Assembly (NCBI GenBank): GCA_937897665.1
Contig: CALCPB010000018.1
Location: 1 to 13,935 of the forward strand
Reading direction: 5' to 3'
Source: an uncultured Halomicronema sp.
GTDB taxonomy: Bacteria > Cyanobacteriota > Cyanobacteriia > Phormidesmidales > Phormidesmidaceae
DNA: 13,935 nucleotides
Shown: positions 6,230 to 13,935 of the stretch, piece after piece
Layout: the number at the start of each line of letters is the position of its first letter
How positions within the stretch are numbered: the stretch's first letter is position 1
Notes under the pieces: generated by a model
What the model was told of the DNA's origin: nothing
Database searches by the model: none
What the model saw: the letters and a program-made list of their open reading frames with translations, nothing else
Translations under genes and position numbers: made by a program

Positions 6230-6287
6230 AGAGAGGGCTTCAACAGCGTTGAAGTTTAGCAATCAGCTGAGATGAAAAGATTCGCGA

Positions 6288-6317
6288 TTAATACTAAAGC
6301 CGACCATGCAAGCTCAA
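6288..6317 (-). promoter_or_regulatory. Possible promoter of the WecA-family gene
   Basis: On the minus strand TTGAGC (6317-6312) and TATTAA (6293-6288) are separated by 18 bases. The predicted start near 6281 gives a leader of about 50 bases to the ATG at 6229. Confidence 0.35.
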
Positions 6318-6389
6318 ACTTACTTGTCGAAGATAGTTGAGTCTCTTAATAATCTTTAGAATCTAGCCACTACTATAAAGCTCCATGAA

Positions 6390-6428
6390 GGATATGACAG
6401 ATCAAATCGGTTGTCTACTGTCATATCC
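6390..6428. repeat. Perfect 11-bp inverted repeat between glyA and the WecA-family gene
   Basis: GGATATGACAG (6390-6400) and CTGTCATATCC (6418-6428) are exact reverse complements around a 17-base loop. The repeat lies 50 bases after the glyA stop on the minus strand. Neither side is followed by a T run, so a standard terminator is unlikely. It could be a weak glyA terminator, a processing site or an operator. Confidence 0.5.
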
Positions 6429-6478
6429 CCATAGAGCCGGGATCAAGCTGCAAATGAGTTTAAGCGGATCTGCTGAAA

Positions 6479-7762
6479 CTAAGCCATAACGGGCTTGGGC
6501 AGGCTGAGGTAAGGATAAAGCGGAAAGCGATCGCATAGCGCCGCGACCCGGTGGCGACAGTTGTCGCGTACGCCTTCATCCTCGGGATTGGTTAATCGAT
6601 CCGCCACGATGTCCGCAATCTCGGTGAACTCGGCAACCCCCATGCCACGAGTGGTCATCGCCGGCGATCCGAGCCGTAAACCACTGGTGACAAAGGGCGA
6701 TTCGGGGTCAAAGGGAACAGTGTTTTTGTTCGCCGTGATGTTGACTTCACTCACGAGCTGGTCGGCTTGCTTGCCCGTCAGGCTCACTGAGCGCAGATCG
6801 ACCAAGATCAAATGATTATCAGTGCCATTGGAAACCAACTTGAGGCCTCTGGCCTGCAAGCGATCGCCCATGGCTTGCGCATTTTTGATCACCTGCTGCG
6901 AGTAGGTCTTGAACTCGGGGCGCAGCGCTTCGCCAAAGGCTACTGCCTTCGCGGCAATCACGTGCTCTAGCGGCCCACCCTGAGAGCCAGGAAAAACCGC
7001 CTTATCAAACTTTTTGCCGAGGTCGGCATCGCGGGTCAAAATCAGCCCCCCGCGCGGTCCCCGTAGTGTTTTGTGGGTCGTCGTGGTCACCACATCACAG
7101 TGCGGCACCGGATTGGGATGCTCGCCCGCCGCGACTAGCCCCGCGATGTGGGCAATGTCAGCTAGCAAATAGGCACCAACTTCATCGGCGATCGCCCGGA
7201 ACTGTTCAAAAGGAATCACGCGCGGGTAGGCCGAATAGCCGCAAATGATGAGCTTTGGGCGATGCTCTAAAGCCAAGGCCCGAATCTGATCAAAATCAAG
7301 TGTCTCAGTGTCAGCATTAACGCCATACTGCACGACGTTGAACCATTTGCCGGATACGTTCACCGGTGACCCGTGGGTCAAATGCCCACCATGGGATAGA
7401 TCCATCCCCATAATGGTGTCACCAGGTTGAAGGAGCGCTAAAAACACAGCGAAGTTGGCCTGAGCACCGGAGTGCGGTTGGACGTTGGCATGGGCGGCAC
7501 CAAACAACTTTTTAATGCGCTCAATCGCCAAAGACTCGACCTGATCGACGAATTCACAGCCGCCGTAATACCGCTTGCCCGGTAGCCCTTCCGCATACTT
7601 ATTCGTCAAGGCTGAGCCTTGGGCTGCCATCACCGCCGACGAGGCAAAATTTTCACTCGCGATTAGCTCAAGGTGATCGCGCTGGCGCTGCAGCTCACGC
7701 TGCACGATATCTGCCACTAATGGATCATTGTCCTGAAGAATTTCCAAAATTGATTGCGTCAC
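6479..7762 (-). CDS. glyA: Serine hydroxymethyltransferase
   Basis: This PLP enzyme converts serine and tetrahydrofolate into glycine and 5,10-methylene-tetrahydrofolate, the main cell source of one-carbon units. The 427-residue protein carries the family sequence throughout: LELIASENF at 31-39, [15 protein letters not shown] at 54-68, ADIAHIAGL at 201-209 and the PLP-binding lysine K231 in [15 protein letters not shown] chose the GTG at 7762 (MTQSILEIL), which resembles the known N-terminus of cyanobacterial GlyA. The TTG at 7777 would add five residues. The gene is divergent from crtP across 359 bases, and the WecA-family gene follows it on the same strand. No odd features were seen. Confidence 0.95.
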   Translation of the reverse strand: MTQSILEILQDNDPLVADIVQRELQRQRDHLELIASENFASSAVMAAQGSALTNKYAEGLPGKRYYGGCEFVDQVESLAIERIKKLFGAAHANVQPHSGAQANFAVFLALLQPGDTIMGMDLSHGGHLTHGSPVNVSGKWFNVVQYGVNADTETLDFDQIRALALEHRPKLIICGYSAYPRVIPFEQFRAIADEVGAYLLADIAHIAGLVAAGEHPNPVPHCDVVTTTTHKTLRGPRGGLILTRDADLGKKFDKAVFPGSQGGPLEHVIAAKAVAFGEALRPEFKTYSQQVIKNAQAMGDRLQARGLKLVSNGTDNHLILVDLRSVSLTGKQADQLVSEVNITANKNTVPFDPESPFVTSGLRLGSPAMTTRGMGVAEFTEIADIVADRLTNPEDEGVRDNCRHRVAALCDRFPLYPYLSLPKPVMA

Positions 7763-9546
<1,784 letters not shown>

Positions 9547-9566
9547 GCAAAATCCCGCAAACAGCG

Positions 9567-9617
9567 GTTAAATCGGGCTGGCTTTAACGTATTCTGTGAT
9601 AGGAAGCCAGTCCGCTG
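9567..9617 (+). promoter_or_regulatory. Overlapping hairpins between crtP and crtB
   Basis: CGGGCTGGCTT (9574-9584) pairs with AAGCCAGTCCG (9604-9614), one G-U pair included, around a 19-base loop. Competing pairings exist: GTTAAA (9567-9572) with TTTAAC (9583-9588), and CAGCGG (9562-9567) with CCGCTG (9612-9617). No T run follows. The structures lie 28 bases after the crtP stop and could set the ratio of the two enzymes by attenuation or RNA processing. Confidence 0.4.
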
Positions 9618-9677
9618 CTAGCGGGCTCTGAGCGCTGTAATCTTAAATATGTTTCGAGTTTCCAGCTATAAAGATTG

Positions 9678-10607
9678 ATGCTGCAATTGTCCCACTCGCT
9701 GCGGTCTAAGGAATTTGTTCCCAAGGAGGATGCCTATGAGGCCTGCCGCCAGGTTACAGCGGAATATTCCAAAACGTTTTATCTCGGAACTTTGCTGATG
9801 ACGCCCGAAAAGCGTCGGGCAATCTGGGCGATCTACGTTTGGTGTCGCCGCACTGATGAATTGGTTGATGGACCGCAGGCTTCACTCACGACGGAAGAGA
9901 CGTTAGACCGCTGGGAGAAACAACTCACTTCAATCTTTCAAGGCCAGCCGGTTGAAGATACTGATGTGGCACTGGTAGATACGCTGCAGCGGTTTCCGTT
10001 AGAGATTCAACCCTTCAAAGACATGATTGAAGGGCAGCGGATGGATTTGGATCGATCGCGCTATCACACCTTTGAAGAGCTGGAACTTTACTGCTATCGG
10101 GTCGCGGGCACCGGTGGGTTGATGTCAACTGCGGTTATGGGCATTGATTCTGAGCAGCAAACCGCCCCTTGGCAGCGATATGAGCCTTCACCCAACCCGA
10201 TGAAAGAAGCCGCCGCCCTCGGCATTGCTAATCAGCTGACGAATATTTTGCGTGACGTCGGTGAAGATGCGCGGCGGGGGCGCATTTATTTACCTCTCGA
10301 AGATTTGGCCCTATTTGATTACACCGAAGCGGATTTGATGAACGGCGTGATTGATGATCGCTGGCGAGCCTTGATGCAGTTCGAGATTCAACGCGCCCGC
10401 AAGTTTTATCAAGAAGCTGAGCAGGGGATCAGTCGCTTGAGTCCTGATGCTCGCTGGCCCGTCTGGGCTGCTCAGGTGCTTTATAGCAAGATTCTGACGG
10501 TCATTGAGCAAAATGGCTACGACGTTTTTACCAAACGGGCTTATGTCCCGAGGCTACAAAAGATCATGTGCCTGCCGGGCACCTTGGTGCGATCGCGGAT
10601 GCTTTAG
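9678..10607 (+). CDS. crtB (pys): Phytoene synthase
   Basis: This enzyme condenses two geranylgeranyl diphosphate molecules through prephytoene diphosphate into 15-cis-phytoene, the first committed step of carotenoid synthesis. The 309-residue protein has the family's two Asp-rich, Mg2+-diphosphate-binding motifs: DELVD at 60-64 and DVGED at 193-197. It also has YSKTFYLGTLLMTPEKRRAI near the N-terminus, RMDLD at 121-125 and NQLTNILRD at 185-193. I chose the ATG at 9678 (MLQLSHS), which matches the N-terminus of cyanobacterial homologues; a TTG directly before it would add one residue. There is no clear ribosome site. crtP lies 131 bases upstream, so the two genes probably share a transcript, and hairpins in the gap may adjust their ratio. 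Confidence 0.95.
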   Translation: MLQLSHSLRSKEFVPKEDAYEACRQVTAEYSKTFYLGTLLMTPEKRRAIWAIYVWCRRTDELVDGPQASLTTEETLDRWEKQLTSIFQGQPVEDTDVALVDTLQRFPLEIQPFKDMIEGQRMDLDRSRYHTFEELELYCYRVAGTGGLMSTAVMGIDSEQQTAPWQRYEPSPNPMKEAAALGIANQLTNILRDVGEDARRGRIYLPLEDLALFDYTEADLMNGVIDDRWRALMQFEIQRARKFYQEAEQGISRLSPDARWPVWAAQVLYSKILTVIEQNGYDVFTKRAYVPRLQKIMCLPGTLVRSRML

Positions 10608-10704
10608 AGTTCGCTAAATTCAACCTGTGATTGGTTGGGCTTGCTGTCAGCTGTAATCGCTGTCGCTCAGGTCTGCGCACATAATCCGCAATCTGGAAGC
10701 TGGG

Positions 10705-11424
10705 ATGAAACCGTACCACCACGTGCCGATCCATGAGTGTCACGAACCTCTGGTTCCCCTTCCCCTCCAGGAGTTTGCCGTGGTCACGCCGCATCCCTAT
10801 GTGGCCTTAGGCGCGCCCTATGGCGATCGCTCGCCCTATTGGCTGCGCCAAACTGTGGTTGAGGCGTTGCGTCGAGTTCAAGCCTCTCTGCAAGCTGAGC
10901 AACCGGGCTGGCGTTTGCAAGTGTTTGATGCCTATCGCCCGATTGCGGTGCAGCAGTTTATGGTGGACTACACCACCCAAGATCTGGCTCACCAGCAGGG
11001 GTTCGACTGGCCGCAGCTCTCAGTGGCCCAACAGCAAACGCTGCTCGAAACGGTGTATCAGTTTTGGGCCTTGCCCAGTCCTGACCCGAAAACGCCCCCA
11101 CCCCACAGTACGGGGGCGGCGATTGATCTAACCCTGATGGATGCTCAAGGGTTGCCCGTCGCGATGGGGTCACCAATCGACGAGGTCTCAGCGCGATCGC
11201 ATCCCGATTATTTTCAGGCAGCCGCTGCGGATCAGTCGCAATTTCATGCCCATCGATGCCTGCTCCAGCAGCTAATGGTAGCCGGTGGTTTTCAACAACA
11301 TCCTGCCGAATGGTGGCATTTTTCGAACGGTGACCAACTGTGGGCTTGGCTCACGACCCAACAGACTGGCCAGTTTACGGTGGCGCGCTATGGCTGTGCT
11401 GAACTGCCGCCCCATTCGGTATGA
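10705..11424 (+). CDS. D-alanyl-D-alanine dipeptidase, VanX/DdpX type (M15D)
   Basis: This zinc peptidase family splits the free dipeptide D-Ala-D-Ala; relatives serve vancomycin resistance (VanX) or recycling of cell-wall D-alanine (DdpX/PcgL). The 239-residue protein has all key residues of the family: substrate arginine R78 in DAYRP, zinc ligands H134 and D141 in HSTGAAIDLTL, catalytic E202 and zinc ligand H205 in AEWWHFSNGD. There is no signal peptide, so it should act in the cytoplasm. The ATG has GGAAG five bases before it. It follows crtB by 97 bases on the same strand and may be read through from it. No vanH or vanA homologue is nearby, so a housekeeping or nutritional role is more likely than antibiotic resistance. 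The gene ends 10 bases from the convergent anti-sigma kinase gene. Confidence 0.88.
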   Translation: MKPYHHVPIHECHEPLVPLPLQEFAVVTPHPYVALGAPYGDRSPYWLRQTVVEALRRVQASLQAEQPGWRLQVFDAYRPIAVQQFMVDYTTQDLAHQQGFDWPQLSVAQQQTLLETVYQFWALPSPDPKTPPPHSTGAAIDLTLMDAQGLPVAMGSPIDEVSARSHPDYFQAAAADQSQFHAHRCLLQQLMVAGGFQQHPAEWWHFSNGDQLWAWLTTQQTGQFTVARYGCAELPPHSV

Positions 11425-11434
11425 GGTATGTTTG

Positions 11435-11887
11435 CTAGCGCTGCTGAGGCAGTGGAGAGAGCGGACTCTCCGTGGGCAACTCTGCCTGTAGCCTCAAACA
11501 GTTGCTTTGTCCCTGAACTCTCACCTGATATTCCACCTTGTCCATCAGCCGATTTAAGATCAACCAGCCGTAGCCTCCCTCTTGGTGAGCATCTGGCGCT
11601 GGCGGCAAATAGGTGCTGAGGTCAAAGCCTTCTCCTTGATCCCAAACCTCTAAAAATAGGACGTCAGCCTGCACCTCCAATTTCAGCAAGACCGGCAACT
11701 GGGGTTGTTCGTGGTGAGCATGGCGAACGACGTTGGAATAGGCTTCTACAATCACTAAGCGCAAGCGATTTTCCCATTTCGGCCAATCTGGCCAGTCGCC
11801 TAGTTCTAGCTGCAAAGTGCCCAACAACCAAGCTTCAATGACGACTAAAAATCTGAGATCGCTGGGAATGCGGAGTTCAGTCTTCAT
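11435..11887 (-). CDS. RsbW/SpoIIAB-type anti-sigma factor serine kinase
   Basis: This 150-residue protein is a stand-alone GHKL ATP-binding domain (HATPase_c_2). Such kinases bind or phosphorylate a STAS-domain antagonist, and some hold a sigma factor. The N box is LVIVEAYSNVVRHAH (E48 and N52 for Mg-ATP), the G1 box VWDQGEGFD (D83, G85, G87) and the G2 box GGYGWLIL (104-111). The last 13 or so residues (ESPLSPLPQQR) are a proline-rich tail. Its ATG overlaps the stop codon of the upstream phosphatase gene by one base (TAATG), so translation is probably coupled and the two proteins act together. No STAS protein or sigma factor is present in the window, so the target is unknown. Confidence 0.85.
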   Translation of the reverse strand: MKTELRIPSDLRFLVVIEAWLLGTLQLELGDWPDWPKWENRLRLVIVEAYSNVVRHAHHEQPQLPVLLKLEVQADVLFLEVWDQGEGFDLSTYLPPAPDAHQEGGYGWLILNRLMDKVEYQVRVQGQSNCLRLQAELPTESPLSPLPQQR

Positions 11888-13551
11888 TACTTCACCACCT
11901 CCAGCGACAACACCGTTTGGTCATCTTCCTGTTCAGCGCTGCTCCACTGAATTGACGCTAAGAGCTGATCCAAATCTAAGGGGAGTGGTTGAGTTTTTAA
12001 GAGTTTCCATAGCCCCGTCTGATGCAACATTGCGGCTTCTTCGGAGGCATTAGCGGCTACCGTGGCCTCGGTGAGGCCGTCACTCGTGAGGAGTAGCGTT
12101 TTGCCAGGAGCCAGTTCAATCTCACCAGCTTGCGCCGTCCAATCTGGCAAAATTCCGAGGGGTACACCCCGAGTTTTGAGATAAAGCGGTTCACCTGCGG
12201 GTTCAGCAAGGGTCTGGACTGTCCACACTAACGGGTAGATGTGGCCGGCATTGGCATATCGCAGCTTGTGCGTTATCGGGTCGTAGCAGATCAGCACCAG
12301 CGTGACAAAACAGTTGCTACTGACTAAGTCATCCCAAAGACTCCGGTTTAAATTTTGCATCACCTTTTCAGGCGAGGGAGAACGCTCTTGAGACAATTCG
12401 CGGCGCAGCACAGAGATCGCACTCGCCATAAACAGTGCCGCTGGTACTCCCTTGCCCGAGACATCGCCCACCGCGAGCCAAACATCGCCCTGAGGGTGAG
12501 AAAAGATTTCATAGAAATCGCCGCCTACTTCACGGGCTGGTAGGCACCGCGCTTGAATGCGGACGTTTTCAATGGTGGGCAGACTTTGACGCAGCAAGTT
12601 GGTTTGAATCTGCCGAGCGACCTCTAGTTCTGCCCGCATCTGCTGTGTCTGCATTTGAATGCGTTGATACAGTTTGGCCTGGGAGATGGCTAAGGCAATT
12701 TGCTCGGCGACACTGTCAAGTAATTGGGTCGTGGCTTCGGCCCAGTCGGAGACTAAGGCCGAGTGGTAAAGCGTGACGATCGCTAACGTCGTTTGCTGAT
12801 ATCGCAGCGGCAGCGTCAACGCCGTCAGAGGCGTGGACTGCTCTATCGTGTCTAGCTGGCGCTGTCCCGTTTGCAGCGCCCACTCACTCATTGACAGGCT
12901 ATGACCTTTGAGACTCGTGGCTGCTGCCGCGCTTAACGTCGTGAAGCTAAAACTGAGTGACTTGTCTAACTCCGCTGACGTTTCATCCGCGTTGACCACA
13001 TAGAGCACGACGTGGGAGGCCTCAAAGGTTTTGCCTAAGGTGATAGCGATCGTCTGCAACATGCTGTCGTAATCTAGCGACTCGCGAATGGCGCGCATCT
13101 CTTCGTTAAAAAATGTCTCTCTCGATAGCGCGTGAGTCAAGGCTCGGGTGCGCTGTTTGACGACCCGAAACGTTTCTGCCGCTTGCATCACTACTGTCTT
13201 CAGGTCAGCTGGTTTCCAAGGCTTCGTAATGTATTTGAAAACTTTGCCGGAATTGATCGCCTCGACCAAGTCTTCAACATCGGTATAGCCCGTTAAGACA
13301 ATGCGGATGGTGTCTGGAAACTGTTCAACGGTGCGGCTTAGAAACTCAGTGCCGTTCATGCGGGGCATGCGCTGATCAGAAATGATCACCGCCATTTCAC
13401 CCACCTCAGCCAAAACCTGCAGGGCCTTAAAGCCGTCCTCTGCTTTATAAACTTCAAACTCCCGTCGAAAGGTGCGATACAACAAGTCCAGATTATCTGG
13501 CTCGTCGTCTACGACCATGAGTTTTAGGAGGTTGTCATCTTCCCAGGCCAT
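11887..13551 (-). CDS. Response regulator with GAF and SpoIIE-type PP2C phosphatase domains
   Basis: This 554-residue cytoplasmic signalling protein should dephosphorylate a STAS-domain antagonist when its receiver is phosphorylated, as RsbU does. Domains in order: receiver, about 10-125, with acidic pair D15-D16, phosphate acceptor D59 (ISDQRMP), T87 and K110 (ITKPW); a helical linker; GAF-like domain, about 150-295; a coiled-coil-like stretch with AELEVARQIQTNLL at 307-320; and PP2C domain, about 325-554, with metal ligands D345 (GGDFYE), D363 (GDVSGKG), D491 (SDGLTEA) and D543-D544. I chose the ATG at 13551 because GAGGA lies eight bases upstream. The ATG at 13566 has no ribosome site and adds five residues. 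The stop overlaps the start of the RsbW-type kinase. The sensor kinase that would phosphorylate D59 is not in the window. Confidence 0.9.
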   Translation of the reverse strand: MAWEDDNLLKLMVVDDEPDNLDLLYRTFRREFEVYKAEDGFKALQVLAEVGEMAVIISDQRMPRMNGTEFLSRTVEQFPDTIRIVLTGYTDVEDLVEAINSGKVFKYITKPWKPADLKTVVMQAAETFRVVKQRTRALTHALSRETFFNEEMRAIRESLDYDSMLQTIAITLGKTFEASHVVLYVVNADETSAELDKSLSFSFTTLSAAAATSLKGHSLSMSEWALQTGQRQLDTIEQSTPLTALTLPLRYQQTTLAIVTLYHSALVSDWAEATTQLLDSVAEQIALAISQAKLYQRIQMQTQQMRAELEVARQIQTNLLRQSLPTIENVRIQARCLPAREVGGDFYEIFSHPQGDVWLAVGDVSGKGVPAALFMASAISVLRRELSQERSPSPEKVMQNLNRSLWDDLVSSNCFVTLVLICYDPITHKLRYANAGHIYPLVWTVQTLAEPAGEPLYLKTRGVPLGILPDWTAQAGEIELAPGKTLLLTSDGLTEATVAANASEEAAMLHQTGLWKLLKTQPLPLDLDQLLASIQWSSAEQEDDQTVLSLEVVK

Positions 13552-13935
13552 CGGGAAAGTCCTCATAGGGAACGATTGCAGGAGTCAGCGGGATGCATTC
13601 AGGGTTGCCGCCCGAGTAAGCTCAACGGTCGGCAAAGAAACGAGTTCTGTAGCTGCAGGGGCAGTCGATTGAGTTTGAGGCCAGCGCTCAGCTCGTGAGC
13701 ACTGCCGTTGCCTCTGAAGGACTGTTGATTGAGTATGCTCTAACGTTCCCACCTTAAACCCATACTTACCGTATCTTCTCTGCGGTCAGAGAATTGAGTC
13801 AAGGCTGGCGCTGATTTTCGCGTGAACGACTGGTTATCGCGGGAGATGAGGCGTTACGGCAACTGATAGGGAGCGCGCGGGTGCTGTCAGAGCGGGGTGG
13901 CCCAGATGATTGGCGGCTTATCCCTTGCTGGGTGA
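13552..13935. other. Region upstream of the phosphatase gene, to the window end
   Basis: These 384 bases should contain the phosphatase promoter on the minus strand, but I saw no convincing -35/-10 pair. Visible elements are a small dyad GCTCA/TGAGC at 13686-13700 and a perfect 7-bp hairpin, TTCTCTG-CGGT-CAGAGAA, at 13776-13793. A possible gene fragment at 13815-13935 is listed separately. Nothing else is recognisable. Confidence 0.4.
13815..13935 (+). CDS. Possible gene fragment running off the right edge
   Basis: After a TGA at 13812-13814 one plus-strand frame stays open to the window end and reads like protein: RERLVIAGDEALRQLIG, then SARVLSERGGPDDWRLIPCW. No ATG lies in the open stretch; a GTG at 13881 is the only ordinary start codon, so the start would be there, or the 5' part is broken by a frameshift. 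I recognise no family. The antisense frames have stops or the Ser/Arg/Pro-rich look of shadow frames. This may be a degenerate remnant. Confidence 0.25.

Noticed and set aside
9667..9672. TATAAA as a separate crtB promoter
   Set aside because: It is only five bases before the ATG and has no -35 box; a start there would make a leaderless mRNA, so cotranscription with crtP is more likely.
10820..11131. 103-codon plus-strand frame inside the dipeptidase gene
   Set aside because: It overlaps the M15D coding sequence, which has complete catalytic motifs, and its own translation looks like an out-of-frame reading.
10705..11424. Vancomycin-resistance gene
   Set aside because: The protein is VanX-like, but no vanH, vanA or regulator genes accompany it, so resistance is not supported.
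11454..11471. GGAGAG/CTCTCC dyad near the convergent gene ends
   Set aside because: It lies within the kinase C-terminal codons and has no T run, so I do not call it a terminator.

Overview
The window comes from a cyanobacterium. At least 16 copies of the octamer GCGATCGC (HIP1) lie in 13.9 kb, about 75 times more than chance. The paired genes for phytoene desaturase (crtP/pds) and phytoene synthase (crtB/pys) are of the cyanobacterial type, and the tRNA does not encode its CCA end. Base composition is moderate in GC and many genes lack a clear Shine-Dalgarno sequence. I cannot name the genus; a filamentous Leptolyngbya-like organism is a guess.

Layout. Plus strand, left part (1-4841): the 3' end of an unrecognised gene broken by a single-base frameshift; an HtpX membrane protease; a 360-base gap with a strong hairpin; a two-gene siroheme/cobalamin block (cbiX/sirB-type chelatase, then cobA uroporphyrinogen-III methyltransferase); peptide deformylase; a 65-residue membrane protein. 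A tRNA-Leu(UAG) follows at 5011-5093. Minus strand, middle (5171-7762): a WecA/MraY-family sugar-phosphate transferase downstream of glyA (serine hydroxymethyltransferase). Plus strand again (8122-11424): crtP and crtB, then a VanX-type D-Ala-D-Ala dipeptidase. Minus strand, right part (11435-13551): a receiver-GAF-PP2C phosphatase overlapping an RsbW-type anti-sigma kinase, converging on the dipeptidase with only 10 bases between them. The last 380 bases hold no clear gene, except a possible gene fragment running off the end.

How the genes work together. CobA makes precorrin-2 and the CbiX-type enzyme inserts metal into sirohydrochlorin, which gives siroheme for nitrite and sulfite reductases or feeds corrin synthesis. 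CrtB condenses geranylgeranyl diphosphate to phytoene and CrtP begins its desaturation. The WecA homologue starts surface-polysaccharide lipid intermediates, and the VanX-like enzyme cleaves D-Ala-D-Ala. The phosphatase and kinase look like two parts of a partner-switching regulator whose STAS-domain partner is not in the window.

Most unusual observation. Two perfect GTA-N8-TAC boxes, the core of the nitrogen regulator NtcA site, lie 26 bases apart just before cobA. Each is followed at 21-23 bases by a TAN3T -10 element. My manual scan found no other GTA-N8-TAC in the window. This suggests nitrogen control of siroheme supply from inside the cbiX-cobA operon. I found no wholly new multi-gene system; the remaining points are regulatory structures and a frameshift.
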